A stretch of DNA of 64,000 nt from Pararge aegeria (Eukaryota > Arthropoda > Insecta > Lepidoptera > Nymphalidae): the NCBI RefSeq assembly GCF_905163445.1, contig NC_053183.1, positions 14,198,001-14,262,000 on the forward strand. Direction: 5' to 3'. Below the pieces are notes generated by a model, which saw nothing but the letters and a program-made list of their open reading frames with translations, was not told the origin of the DNA and did no database searches. Shown here one piece after another: positions 11,325 through 21,591 of the stretch (positions are counted from its first letter, which is position 1; each line of letters begins with the position of its first letter). The translations under genes and the position numbers were made by a program.

Positions 11325-11640
11325 ATTACATCAACCCATTACCGGCCCACAACAGAGCACGGGTCTCCTCCCACAATGAGGAGGAGTTAAAGCCGTAGTC
11401 CACCACGCTAGTCCAGTGCAGATTGGTGGACTACACACACCTTTGTGATCATTATGTAGAACTCTCAGGCATGCAGGTTTCATCACGATGTTTTCCTTCA
11501 CCGTTGTAGCAATTGATATTTTAATTAATTGAAACGCACATAATTTCGAAAAGTTTGAGGTGCGTCCTGGGATTCTAACTGGGCTTCCCGAAATTGAGGT
11601 CGAGCTACTACTACCCAATGCGCTATCACCGCTTCAAAAT
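11325..11640 (-). mobile_element. SINE3 (minus), near full length
   Basis: Read on the minus strand it has a tRNA-like head (reversed GCGCTATCACCGCT end, degraded B-box), then GTGAAGGAAAACATCGTGA, then GTGTGTAGTCCACCAATCTG and ends with GGGCCGGTAATGGGTTGATG. The 95-codon open frame over it is simply the translated SINE, not a gene. Confidence 0.82.
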
Positions 11641-11668
11641 GAATATAATGAATAAACGAAATAAAAAT

Positions 11669-11905
11669 ATATTTTCAAATCCGAAAGATTAAAAAAAAAT
11701 ACTATATCAATGGTACGGCTACATAATACGATATACGTGTGCCCGGCCGCGGACACAAGTTGTATATATTCGAAAGGGATTTACTTGTTAATTGGTTTGT
11801 TATAAAAGTTCGGCATAAATACTGCTCAATCTTGACACATTTATGCAAAGATTTCCCAGGGCAAAAGACGGTACATGCGGTATTAAAAAAAAAAGAATTA
11901 TTTCA
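11669..11905. repeat. Direct repeat of unknown class, copy 2
   Basis: Second copy of the 240-bp repeat at 10645. The SINE3 at 11325-11640 lies between the two. They could be two independent insertions or eroded terminal repeats of one small element; no TG...CA ends or primer site are visible. Confidence 0.8.
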
Positions 11906-12059
11906 CTTAACGTTAGTAAAATAGTTAATTCTAGTTCAATTTTAACTTGCTTTCTTCATCTCATCCTTCAGTTGATCGGTTATTTTGCTTGGTAAAAGGT
12001 ACCCTTTGATCGTAATTGCATTCAGAGCTCCTACAAAGTATGCATTAGAGAGTCCCATT

Positions 12060-12180
12060 CAGACGATCGTGCATCGACCCCGCCGAGATAAGTACTGTCA
12101 TCATTTGCACTTAACTCATTGTTCGCCTATCTCCATTTGTCGGCCATTTGCCAACGCCTGCAACGGTGCGAGCTATATAC
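12060..12180 (-). repeat. Y-type repeat (minus)
   Basis: Contains the reversed core TTTGCACTTAACTCATTGT and CGCCTATCTCCATTTGTCG. The same core occurs in plus orientation inside the 383-bp tandem array (13951-14890) and at 15490-15570 and 16595-16720. Confidence 0.7.
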
Positions 12181-12260
12181 GAGTATCATCACCACCATCG
12201 AAGAACCATCAAATACCACTACCTACTAAACTACTACCGCCATGCTTCACTCAGCAGCTA

Positions 12261-12434
12261 AATAAATAAATAATAAATAAATATACTACGACAATACCCA
12301 CATCGCCATCTAGCCCCAAAGTAAGCGTAGCTTGTGTTATGGGTACTAAGATGACTGATGAATAATTTTATGAATTATATACATAAATACTTAGAAAATA
12401 CATATAAACAACCAGACTGCGCCAATCGGCCGTC
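12261..12434 (-). mobile_element. SINE1 (minus), internally deleted
   Basis: The tail TAAATATACTACGACAATAC and TAGCCCCAAAGTAAGCGTAG are typical SINE1, and the reversed head GACTGCGCCAATCGGCCGTC closes it at 12434. The section that should hold the B box is missing, so the element jumps from AAACAACCAG directly to the A-box region. Confidence 0.85.
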
Positions 12435-12474
12435 AAGCTAAGCAGCTTTGTTGCCGATGTAATAACAGGCACAT

Positions 12475-12780
12475 AAGGCCTGAAATCTACGCCTCAACGG
12501 GTGATAAAAATTATATCCCCTGACAAGGAATGTAATTAACGTGTCCACCTGCTAAATCACTGGATCATGGAATAGGAGAAGTTTACCCCCGTTTATTAAT
12601 ACACATATATTATTTGGATATTAATTCCACTCGTGCGCCAGTGCTCCGAGAGTTGATAAAGCTGTGTAAGAGAAGATAAATTTACATCATTACCCCGGGG
12701 ACATAATTGTCTCCTGGCCATGCTAGCCGTGCAGGTTAATAGAGACACGGCGGCATTGTGTAGGATGTTTTAATCGCATG
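12475..12780 (-). repeat. X-type repeat (minus)
   Basis: Reverse copy of the 255-bp unit found in tandem at 16895-17590: it has GGAATAGGAGAAGTTTACCC, ATATTATTTGGATATTAATT, CTCCGAGAGTTGATAAAGCT and CTAGCCGTGCAGG. No coding capacity is visible. Confidence 0.72.
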
Positions 12781-12847
12781 CCCTGCTAAGCGTTGCTCTG
12801 TTCATAGACGTTGGTTTTCCGCCTACCATTGGGCGGGTAGGAAGAGC

Positions 12848-13288
12848 GGTGATAGCGCATTTGGTAGGAGCTCGACTACACCTTCGGGGGGCCGAGTTCG
12901 AATCCCTGCACGCAACTCTAGACTTTTCTAAGTTATGTTCGTTTTAAGTAATTGAAATATCACTTGCATCAATGGTGAAGGAAAACATCGTGAGGAAACC
13001 TGCATGCCTGAGACATAACATTCTCAAGGGTGTGTGGAGTCCACCAATTCCAATATATGTATATTCTAAGTATTTAAAAAAAATATTCATCAGGCATCTT
13101 AGTACCCATAACACAAGCTACGCTTACTTTGGGGCTAGATGGCGATGTGTGTATTGTCGTAGTATATTTATTTATTTAATTCACACTGTGCCAGCTTGGT
13201 GGACTACGGCCTTAACCCCTTCTCACTGTGGGAGGAAACCCGTGCTCTGTAGTGGGCCGGTAATGGATTAATGTGATGATCATGATGA
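12848..13288 (+). mobile_element. SINE3 (plus) interrupted by SINE1
   Basis: The tRNA-like head GCGGTGATAGCGCATTTGGT with B box GAGTTCGAATCCCTG is followed by GGTGAAGGAAAACATCGTGA and GTGTGTGGAGTCCACCAATT. The body then breaks off and resumes after 13188 with CAGCTTGGTGGACTACGGCC and ends GTGGGCCGGTAATGG. The break is filled by the SINE1 fragment at 13057-13188. Confidence 0.85.
13057..13188 (+). mobile_element. 5'-truncated SINE1 nested in SINE3
   Basis: Only the 3' part of SINE1 is present, from ATTCTAAGTATTT through CAAGCTACGCTTACTTTGGG to GTATTGTCGTAGTATATTTA and a TTTA-rich end. AATTC on both sides may be a short target-site duplication. Confidence 0.8.
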
Positions 13289-13950
13289 TTAGGTGGGCTA
13301 CCTGGTTGTCCCGTCAATTATGACTTATAAAAACAAATCATCAGCATCATAAGCTAATAAGCATCCACTAGTGTGCGTAGGCCTCTTAAAAGCAGCGCCA
13401 AATCCTTTCTAACGTAAGCCATCTTCGAGCTTTTCTCTGTCCGATTCTGCATTTCGGATAAAAAATTGTAAGTTATAAAATATAATGTTGTTATGAAATG
13501 TTTCAATTATGATTTATTTCAGCAGTATAGATATGCGAATCATCATTAAATGTGGCAAAGGAAAGGCATGGTTCGATATGTCAACCACCATAACCATATA
13601 TATACGCCAACACCATTTTCTGAAACGCATCTGTCACATTAAGTAACAGTTGCATAAATATCTCTTTCTGTAAAAAAATTTTAGTATTAGCTAGGATTAA
13701 AAAATGGTTGTCAACTCTCGTTGCTCATGATGAATTCGTTGCCAGTTGAGTGCCCTTTTTTTTTTGTTTACATTCGCAGAAATACAGTTTCAGTTGTTAC
13801 AGTTTCCCAAATCGTCTCCCCAGGCTACAAAATTAAAATATAAATTTTTGATAACACTAATAAGTCATAATGATCATTAAAGTCCGCCAATCTGTATTGG
13901 AGCTCGCTTATATACCAGTCGATGCCTATGCCCAGAATATTATTAGTATA

Positions 13951-14890
13951 ATGATAATTAACAAGTTAACATTCCCACAGACGGACCAAACGTGCAATAA
14001 CTAAACAGATAATTCATAAAACAGTACGCCGTCGGCTCGCGGTGGTAAATTGTGACAAATGGAGATAGGCCCACAATGAGCTAAGTGCAAATAATGGTCG
14101 CACTTATCACCCGCGGCTCGTTAGACAGATGGCACAAGGGATGTACCATTAATGTGTGCATATTATGTTATTACTGAGCCTGTTTCATACGGTACGTGAA
14201 ATACGAAATCATTCCTACAAGCCCGACATCACTGTCAATTTTATAATGTCAAATATTAAGCTCCAAGCATCTGTCTTGTATAATAGACGCTTGCGCTCGG
14301 GAGCCAGATAATAATCTGCTTGAGAATGATTATGAAATAAACATTTAGTTAACATTCCCACAGAAGGACCAAATATGTAATAATTAAAGAGTTAAGTTAT
14401 TCATTAAACAATACGCCGAGGCTCGCAGTGGTAAATTGTGAATGGAAATCAGCAAACAACGAGCTAAGTGCAAATAATGGTCATACTTATCACCGCGGCT
14501 CGTTAGACACATGGCGCAAGGGATGTACCATTAACGTGTGCATATTATGTTATTAGTGAGCCTGTTTCTATCGGTACGTAAAAAACGAAATGATACCTAC
14601 CAACCCGACATCGATGCGAATTTAGAAAAAGTAAATATTTAGCTCCATGTATCTGTCTTTGATAATGGACGCTTGTGCCCGGCCAGTCTGACATTAATCT
14701 GCTTGAACAGTCAACCGACTATAAATTAAAAAGTTAGTTAAAAAATCCCACAGAAAAACAAAATGGCGCAACGTATGTACTAATTTTTGCATATTATGTT
14801 ATTATTTAGCGTATTTAATTGGGCAGGTTAAGTTCGAAATCATACCTACAACAGCGAGACCGATCTCGATTCAAATATAGCAAATTATCG
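13951..14890 (+). repeat. About 383-bp tandem repeat, three copies
   Basis: Anchors recur in order: GTTAACATTCCCACAG ends at 13980 and 14363, and CCCACAG again at 14753. GCTAAGTGCAAATAATGGTC and GGGATGTACCATTAA occur in the first two units, and GCATATTATGTTATTA in all three. Units one and two are nearly full (about 383 and 390 bp); the third lacks its middle. The embedded Y-type core is also found singly elsewhere, so the array seems to have grown from a dispersed element. Confidence 0.88.
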
Positions 14891-15164
14891 ATTACACAGT
14901 GTTATATAATAATTTCGAATTCCTTTGTTTAAGTATATGAAGAGGTACCTTTACAGTGGCTTTAAAAAATTCTCGACTGGCGACTGAAGCCGGTTCTTAT
15001 TTTGGTAAATGGTGCCAGCAGCGTCACGAGCAAGACAATTAGAAAATAGTTCCTTTATGTCTGTAAGCCTTCCGCCGTGGCATTTTAGAGGTAACGCCGC
15101 GTTTTAGCAACCGATTAGGGAGGATATGTGGAGCATAACTGTAAGAGATATGGGAGTTAAGTTA

Positions 15165-15215
15165 ATCTTCACATACCACTAGGTGGAATTGCAGTCAAGG
15201 GCTGACTCGTAATTG
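15165..15215 (+). mobile_element. SINE2 3' end fragment
   Basis: CATACCACTAGGTGGAATTG followed by CAGTCAAGGG matches the 3' end of the SINE2 copy at 38064-38350. Nothing else of the element remains here. Confidence 0.5.
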
Positions 15216-15299
15216 AATTTAAAAAAATATTGCGCTGATCAAGACGAATCAAACGAGCCATTATTGGGTGGGGTAGCGTAATTTTCACCCGACACCATT

Positions 15300-15378
15300 C
15301 TCATTCTGCCTCTCAGAATGAGAATGGTTTAGGTCCAGTGCCCTGTAGCGGGCCGGTAACAGGTTGATGATGTTACCT
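15300..15378 (+). mobile_element. SINE3 3' end fragment
   Basis: Has AGAATGGTTTAGGTCCAGTG and CCCTGTAGCGGGCCGGTAAC, typical of the SINE3 tail, though the first part is rearranged. A small CATTCTCATTCTG/CAGAATGAGAATG palindrome lies just before and within it. Confidence 0.5.
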
Positions 15379-15489
15379 TTTTGTAAAAAAAAAAATGTTG
15401 CCGAAAATATACACTGCAATTTATAATCCTCTACTTACTGAAAGCTTTAGCACGGGCTTCACAAATAATCCGTGATATATCATATAACA

Positions 15490-15570
15490 CAGCCCGCGCC
15501 GGTATTACGGCAAATTGCGACAAATGAAGATACTACAGTGAGCTAAGTGCAAATAATGTCCCGGGGTGAC
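15490..15570 (+). repeat. Y-type repeat (plus), short
   Basis: AAATTGCGACAAATGAAGAT and GAGCTAAGTGCAAATAATG match the Y core. It is a single fragment outside the tandem array. Confidence 0.65.
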
Positions 15571-15849
15571 AGCGTAATACTGAACTAGCGCTGTTCTCAG
15601 CTTCGCCCGCGCGAACTGTATCCCTTCTTCCGTACTTTAATAAATTAAAACCCGTGTTAACTATTTATAACAATGACAATATAGTTTTTATTTGCAAGTT
15701 GTGGCAGTCTTTAAGTGGGTCTACAATATTACATTTATATGTTTTTTCATTTATTGTTTAGTTTTTAAGAGTTGTTGTTGTAACCTGTTGATTGTCCCTT
15801 AAATAAATAAATAAATAAATAACTCTTTTCTTTAGCTGTGTTGCCATTA

Positions 15850-15965
15850 GTTGCCTGGAAGAAATCGCTATGTATGGATAAGGCCGCCAAATTGTATGCA
15901 TTGTGTGAACTTATTATTTAAAATTTTCTCGTATTTTTATTTGGTGTACAATAAAAGTGTATTCA
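15850..15965 (+). mobile_element. LINE 3' UTR fragment
   Basis: AGTTGCCTGGAAGAAATCGC, GGATAAGGCCGCC and GGTGTACAATAAAAGTG are the usual order in a widespread lepidopteran non-LTR retrotransposon 3' UTR. Relatives are at 23590, 57100, 57893, 59225 and 59735. Confidence 0.65.
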
Positions 15966-16039
15966 TTTATGTTGTTGTACTATGTTGTATGTTGAGTCAC
16001 TAGGTGTTGTTATTCTGGCGAAGTTGATTATTACATTAT

Positions 16040-16094
16040 TAATACATAATATAATCCCCAATCTAGGGGAGATTGGGGATTATATTATGTATTA
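16040..16094. repeat. Perfect 25-bp inverted repeat, 5-nt loop
   Basis: Positions 16040-16064 (core ATAATATAATCCCCAATCT) pair without mismatch with 16070-16094 across an AGGGG loop. As RNA this is a stable stem. It is not at the ends of a recognisable element. Confidence 0.97.
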
Positions 16095-16594
16095 CTGTCA
16101 TTGCGAGCACGGTAGGTTCCTTGGTGATAATATGAGGTCTCGCGGTAGGGCTTTCCCATCTGGTGGTCTACTGTGGTAAGGCCTTCGAAAATATCTTGTC
16201 AATCCAATCTTTTTTTTTATCGCACCCAACCTGAGTGGTAGGTATATTTGCAGTGGCAAATATCATAATCAATTAGGATTATTTATTTCCAATATTTTCA
16301 AACGGATCAACTGTGAATAGCGAAGTGAAGAAAAAAGTCAAGAAGCGTGGTATAGGTATGACATATACTTACGACCAATACAAATGATTATTTTAAATAG
16401 CGTAAACTACACAGACGTCTGTCAAAAAATCTGAATTACTCCCTAGTCGCGCCTAAAAAAAATTTACTTCAAAAACACCGAAGTAAGGCATAAATTGAAC
16501 ATAGGGCGCTGCGGTCCTAAATGACGTAGTAGGTACCTATCACAAAAGTGGATGGCCGTAATAATAGCTGTACTTAATAAATATCCCGTGCAAC

Positions 16595-16720
16595 AACTTG
16601 CGCGTGCCGGCAGTGGCAAATCGCGACAAATGGCGATAAGCACAATGAGTTAAGTGCGTACTTATCTCCCGCGGGGTCGTCGAACGGATGGCGAATGGCT
16701 CTCACTCTCTATTCATACTG
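16595..16720 (+). repeat. Y-type repeat (plus)
   Basis: GGCAAATCGCGACAAATGGC, ACAATGAGTTAAGTGC and ATCTCCCGCGGGGTCG follow the Y core order. X-type units start about 175 bp downstream, so Y and X might be parts of one larger element; the minus copies near 12060-12780 do not preserve the same relative order, which argues against that. Confidence 0.65.
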
Positions 16721-16894
16721 CATGCGTTACATTACTATTTAGCTGCGACGATTCATTCAATCACGCTGTATCCTTGCTAATGTTATTCACGAGCTGTTGC
16801 ACGCTCCACTACGTTAGTACTTACTTTTATTTAACAATTCGATTCGGTTTTAAATTATCAACTCGATTGTTTTTTTTATTAATATATAACTCAG

Positions 16895-17590
16895 CACGGC
16901 TAGCATGAGCAGGAGACAATTATCTCCCCAGGGAAAGGATACAAATTTACATTCTCCCACAGCTTTATCAACTAAATGTTTTTCAGTGTCTGGGTGTTTA
17001 TCTGTAGGTATTATAAGTATTTATGTATATTATTCATAAAAATATTCATCAGTCATCTTAGTACCCATAACACAAGCTACGCTTACTTTGGGGCTAGGTG
17101 GCGATGTGTGTATTGTCGTAGTATATTTATTTATTTATTTATAAAAAAAAGAAAAAAAAAAAAAAACTCTCAGAGCACTGTCGTACAAGTGGAAATAATA
17201 TCCAAATAATATATATGTAATATTGAACGGGGGTAGACTTCTCCTATTCCCTTTTCCCGTGCTTTAGCAGGATGACACCTATATTATATCCCCTGTCAGG
17301 GTATATAATCGGGGGATATAATTTTTGTCTCCTGCCTGTGCTAGCCCTGCAGCACGGCTAGCATGGGCCGGAGACAATTATCTCCCCGGGGGAAGGATAC
17401 AAATGTATCTTCTCCCACAGCTTTATCGACTCTCGGAGCACAAGTGGAAATAATATCCAAATAATCTATATATTATGTGTAATAATAAACGAGGATCCGG
17501 TTCTCCTATTCCATGTTCCCGTGCATTAGCAGGTAGACACGTTAATTATATTTCCTGTCAGGTGATATCATTTTTGTCTCCTGCCTTTGG
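16895..17590 (+). repeat. X-type 255-bp repeat, two tandem copies, first split by SINE1
   Basis: CACGGCTAGCATG starts units at about 16895 and 17353; CAAGTGGAAATAATATCCAA occurs at 17186 and 17441, 255 bp apart. Each unit has GGAGACAATTATCTCCCC, CTCCCACAGCTTTATC, a TTCTCCTATTCC stretch and TTTTTGTCTCCTGCC. The first unit is longer only because a SINE1 fragment sits in it. Confidence 0.88.
16973..17166 (+). mobile_element. 5'-truncated SINE1 with A-rich tail inside the X repeat
   Basis: It starts at AATGTTTTTCAGTGTCTGGG, lacking the tRNA head, and ends GTCGTAGTATATTTATTTAT followed by an A-rich tract of about 20 nt. The host unit reads TTTATCAACT before and ACTCTCAGAGCAC after it, so AACT or ACT may be the target duplication. 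A 5' truncation plus A tail is the expected outcome of target-primed reverse transcription. Confidence 0.85.
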
Positions 17591-17599
17591 CCTTCGCCA

Positions 17600-19600
17600 A
17601 AATTGGCTAAATCGCAATCGAGAAGTCGTTTTGAATAAGAGAATACTTGAACTTCGGAGTAAAATGTATCTTATTTGCATTTGTGTTAAAACTGAAATTT
17701 GCAGACAATTCTTTCGCTTGAGCTTCTGACAGAACTTTTTTAAAACAAAAATCAGGAGTACAGCATCTTCCACTCTAAAACGAGTGACATGAGGACAACT
17801 TTACTTTGACGTAACAGAGTTTTATATTGGAAAACGACTCCCCGATTGCGAACAGCCAAAAATTATACCTTTTAGATTGGTCACATAGTAATTGCATCTA
17901 ACTCAGATATACCAACAACGGCACCTCAAGCCAAGCCATGAAATATAAAACTTCATAATTCATACGCAGCCTATTAACATCTCTGCAGGCCTTCTCTCTC
18001 ATATAAAAAGGTTATTTTCTGTTGTTTTAATTTTTCGCTTTTTTAGGAACATATTAATAAGTTCAGGATGCTGATGGGATTGCATCGGTCTTGCAGCGCG
18101 TCGCTGATGTTTGCCGAAGCGCATGTCATGTCGCATTAAATCGGTTATTATCGGATTTAATATCTTTTAGCATTTCTATACCCGTCGTAACCTCTAAACG
18201 ATAGGCCCAATTTGAATAATTTAAAGAGGAATTTGCAGGTACATAATCAATTTTAACTATAAAACTATTTATTTGGATAAGGATCTGAAAAGAACGTCAC
18301 CATTTTCATAATATTCAAGTATAACGGTCAAAATAAGCCAGCAATGATTTGCTGACATAGCATTCAAAGTAAAAGAAGTATGATGAACGAAATGCTCACT
18401 AACTTGAGAGAAGCACAAAAACTGGAAAAAGCTAATAGCAATAAAAGTCTCATCTTGCTGTCGCAACAGATATCCACTTTTGACTTCATTGTAAGACAGC
18501 TGTCGGGCAAAATATTCACTGGTCAACTCCTATTCTATTCTCAGAGAATAGCCTTTCTTGAGCTCAAGATTTCAACGTGAAACTTATTTTATACTCACAA
18601 TAAAAGTTTTGTGGGCCAGTTAAACAGAGAATAAGTTTATTAGAGTGAAGTCAAAGTGCAAAGGAAGTTGTAATAAGAGAATCCGTTATAGAACTGCATT
18701 AAAAGATTTAGCTGGAAATTAAAACGGAGCACTCCACAAAGCTTTGAGCATAACCGTTCAATTTGTTTGATTAAATAAAGTCTTCCTCTTTGTGCCATAC
18801 TAATTATGTTCACCCGTTTTAACATTCTTAAAAGAATTACAACTGAACTAAAGTTTTTTTTTTATTATTTATTAAGATTTAAGGCCCACATAGTTTACTT
18901 AAACCTAAGAACTAACAGAAACTAGGTTACACACCAATTAAGCAGCCGCTATTAAACTTAATAGTGGTCGCCTACTGGTCGATTTCCGACCATAATTAAT
19001 TTAAATTATAAGTTTGAGCATTATTAAGGTTCAAAAGTAACTATAAGGCTACAGTATAAATTTGCCTTTTTTTCTAATTCATTATAATCCAAAAAAAAAT
19101 TTAATAGAGTATATGTGTGTATGTGTCAAATACATGGTAGTGTGTGTGTAAAATGATTAAAATAGAGTTGATATTCGAATACGTCCCAAATACCACCAGT
19201 AGTGTGGTAATGTGCCTTTTAATGATTTAATGAATTTTTTATGCATAAATACAAATACATACATACATTAAACTACAGCAGTGGGGAATTTCATACTCGT
19301 CCGTTCGCGCAATTTTCGTAAAAAAAGGTACTGAGTATTGCTTCATGTATGAATATTATATAGATTCATAAGAATATTAAAAAAAGGTTTAGCAAATATA
19401 TTAATATTAATATTATGAAACTTAAAAGTTTGAAATAAAAACATTTATATGCACTTCCCCTTATAAGTAAAATTTCTATCAAGGTAGATGTATAAATAAT
19501 ATAACAATTTAGAATTTGGAATTAAGTTGTTTTTTTTATATTTTATATTTTATTTATTCTTATAGTTTTGAGTAGCCCTATAAATAAAGCTATTTAGATT
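17600..19600. other. No gene or named repeat seen
   Basis: AT-rich intronic sequence. Open frames of 61-85 codons on both strands contain no motif and overlap one another, as expected by chance. Confidence 0.45.
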
Positions 19601-19629
19601 TCGACCTGACTAAAGGTAGACAAAATCGT

Positions 19630-19910
19630 TGTGAGAGCCTAGTGTTCAAGACTTCGGTTTCCCTTTATGAGGGACCTACTTCGATCCCCGGCACGCACCT
19701 CTATCTTTTCGTAGTTAACTGTAAAGTAAATCATCGTGAGGAAACCTGCATGTCCCAAAGTTCTCAATAGTGTTCTCAAAGGACAAGTATTTCAATCCGT
19801 ACTTTGCCAGTATGGTTGACTGCGGCCAAAGTCCTTCTTTATTTGGGACCCTACACCCGTGCCCTGTAGTGCCCTGTGGGGCCTTCAATGAGTTGATAAT
19901 GATAATGATG
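19630..19910 (+). mobile_element. SINE3 (plus), diverged
   Basis: The head ends TTCGATCCCCGGCACGCACC, followed by AATCATCGTGAGGAAACCTG, GTTCTCAAAGGACAAG and CCCGTGCCCTGTAGTG. A duplicated CCCTGTAGTG/CCCTGTGGGG stretch is near the 3' end, which finishes in a GATAAT/GATGAT run. Confidence 0.78.
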
Positions 19911-19954
19911 ATATATATATTATATATTATATAGTATAAATGTATAAAAATTCA

Positions 19955-20375
19955 AAATTCATTTATTTCAAGTAGGCCTAATATAACCACTTTTAAAACG
20001 TCAAGTCTGTCTGTCAAGTCTGACTCTACCACCGGTTCGGAAGGCAGATTCTACCGAGAAGAAGCCGGCAAGAAACTCAGCAGTTGCTCTTTTCCGACAT
20101 TAACTATTTACACTTTTACATTTTCTATCTCGTGAGAGATGAAAGCGGAGCCGGATGCTTCCAAGCAACCTTGTCATTAAGAATTTCATCAATTGTATAG
20201 TCACCTCGCTGTAATAAATGTGTTTTAACATATTCATTAAATTTATGCGTTGGTAAGTCCAAAATTACCTTAGGAATCATATTATAAAAGCGTATACTCA
20301 ATCCCACAAATGACTTCTGTACCTTTCGCGGACGATACGCAGATGTCACTAATTTATAACCATTTTTTGTAAGTC
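19955..20375 (-). pseudogene. LINE ORF2 C-terminus and 3' end (minus)
   Basis: On the minus strand 20125-20349 encodes RKVQKSFVGLSIRFYNMIPK then LPTHKFNEYVK and DEILNDKVAW. This is the conserved segment after the reverse transcriptase in insect Jockey/CR1-like LINEs (KSFVGxSIxFYN, LPxxxFKxxVK, DxLNDKxxW). The downstream part to 19955 is the 3' UTR, with GAGTTTCTTGCCGGCTTCTT. It is 5'-truncated and sits about 135 bp inside the intron, beyond the GC donor of Hs6st. Confidence 0.75.
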
Positions 20376-20502
20376 GACTCGATATATTATATACTATAGA
20401 TATATATAACTCATATACTATGCCTGTTCCACGATAACCAGGCTAACAGAAAGAAAATGCCTGATGGCATTAAATTTGCAAATTAAATTTTTTAGTAAAA
20501 TA

Positions 20503-20511
20503 GCCTGCCTT
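20503..20511 (-). other. Non-canonical GC splice donor
   Basis: The minus strand reads CAGAAG|GCAGGC at the end of the exon 20509-20753. Homology places the junction exactly after LTEFQK, and no GT lies within the next 30 nt. The site matches the GC-donor consensus AG|GCAAGT at +1, +2, +3 and +5. Confidence 0.75.
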
Positions 20512-20753
20512 CTGAAATTCTGTGAGTCCGAAGTACGCCATGGCAGCCAAGTTACGCTTGGCTGACGCCAGCAGCACTCTGTCGGTCTCAGCGCTCCTGT
20601 GACGCAGAGTGCCGTTGTAACAGCCGACCAGCGCCAAGTCTGCCAGCATGCGCGTCTGTCTGTTATTCGCCAAGTTCCAAGGACAGGACGCGAATTCTTC
20701 TAGAGTCACCCCTCGCCAAGATTCTCCAGTGTAACACGGTGGTACTTCACCCG
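20509..20753 (-). CDS. Hs6st: Hs6st exon: central sulfotransferase domain
   Basis: Minus-strand acceptor TGTTCTCACAG leads into CG|GGT, which completes an Ala codon with the upstream exon. The 81 full codons read GEVPPCYTGESWRGVTLEEF, then CPWNLANNRQTRMLADLALV, GCYN, and end SAKRNLAAMAYFGLTEFQK. The human enzyme has ELPPCYEGTDWSGCTLQEF, CPYNLANNRQVRMLADL and MAFFGLTEFQ at the same places, so the family call is firm. The NLANNRQ segment belongs to the substrate-binding side of the fold (family knowledge). Length is 245 nt and the exon ends in phase 0 at a GC donor. Read-through would add AGYFTKKFNLQI and a stop at 20470-20472. Confidence 0.96.
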
Positions 20754-21591
20754 CTGTGAGAACAAAAATACACGTTTAGACACAATATAACCAAAATATA
20801 AATACTAGCGGTTCCCGGCGACATCGTACGAGTAGAACTTTTCGTAAGTAAATTTTTCTCATACAATTTTCATTCTCTATTAAACGACCTACCGCGTCTC
20901 ATCACCCGCCAATTAAAAGTAATCTAGGAAGTATAAAGGTATTTAGTATACTAACCTAACCTATACATAGGGTATGTACGCGTGTGTGAGATAAATTGTT
21001 TATTACACTTATATTTTATATTTATTTATATTTGAAAACTCGCAATCGTAGAATCGATTTGGAGTATCGAAGCACTATAACGCCAATTCAAAATAGACCT
21101 TATGTTACTCATTTTTGATTCACAAATTTCGAAAAACAGAATTTTATATGACAAACATTCCACCAACAGCTCTGTTTCTACTGTTGTAGACGAACTTAAG
21201 CATTAAAACCAGAACTATAAGTTCCATTTTACTTTGACGCTACATGGTTTCAGTTCGAAAACGACTTTACTATTGGTAACGTATGTAAGAATGTTGAGAC
21301 GTTAAAAAAAATGGTAAGTGTTGAGGGTCTTTTCTTGGTCCGTAACAAAAATCCCTCTCTTATATGTCTGTATACCATTAAGTGGTTATTCCAAACGAAA
21401 ACATCAAATTTGGCGGTAATTTATTATAACGATCCACATCGCTGTATTATTGACTGCTAATAGGCTACTTGTGATGTTATTACTTTTTCACAAGCAAAAC
21501 TGAAACAGGCAATCAATAAATTACATCTGGTTTACACTTTATTTTCTCTCTTTTCTTTTTTCATTTCATCTACAAGTGCTGACTTGTAGTG

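Larger units (their letters stand above)
9637..20508 (-). other. Hs6st intron (10.9 kb)
   Basis: On the minus strand this intron runs from the GC donor at 20508 to the acceptor at 9637. It holds a direct repeat pair, three SINE families, two tandem arrays, a perfect hairpin and a LINE end, listed separately. I see nothing nameable in about 9700-10600 and 17600-19600; open frames there lack motifs. Confidence 0.75.

Noticed and set aside
11331..11618. 95-codon minus frame as a gene
   Set aside because: It is the translated SINE3; the same text occurs translated in other SINE3 copies (for example 12972-13271 and 42499-42759).
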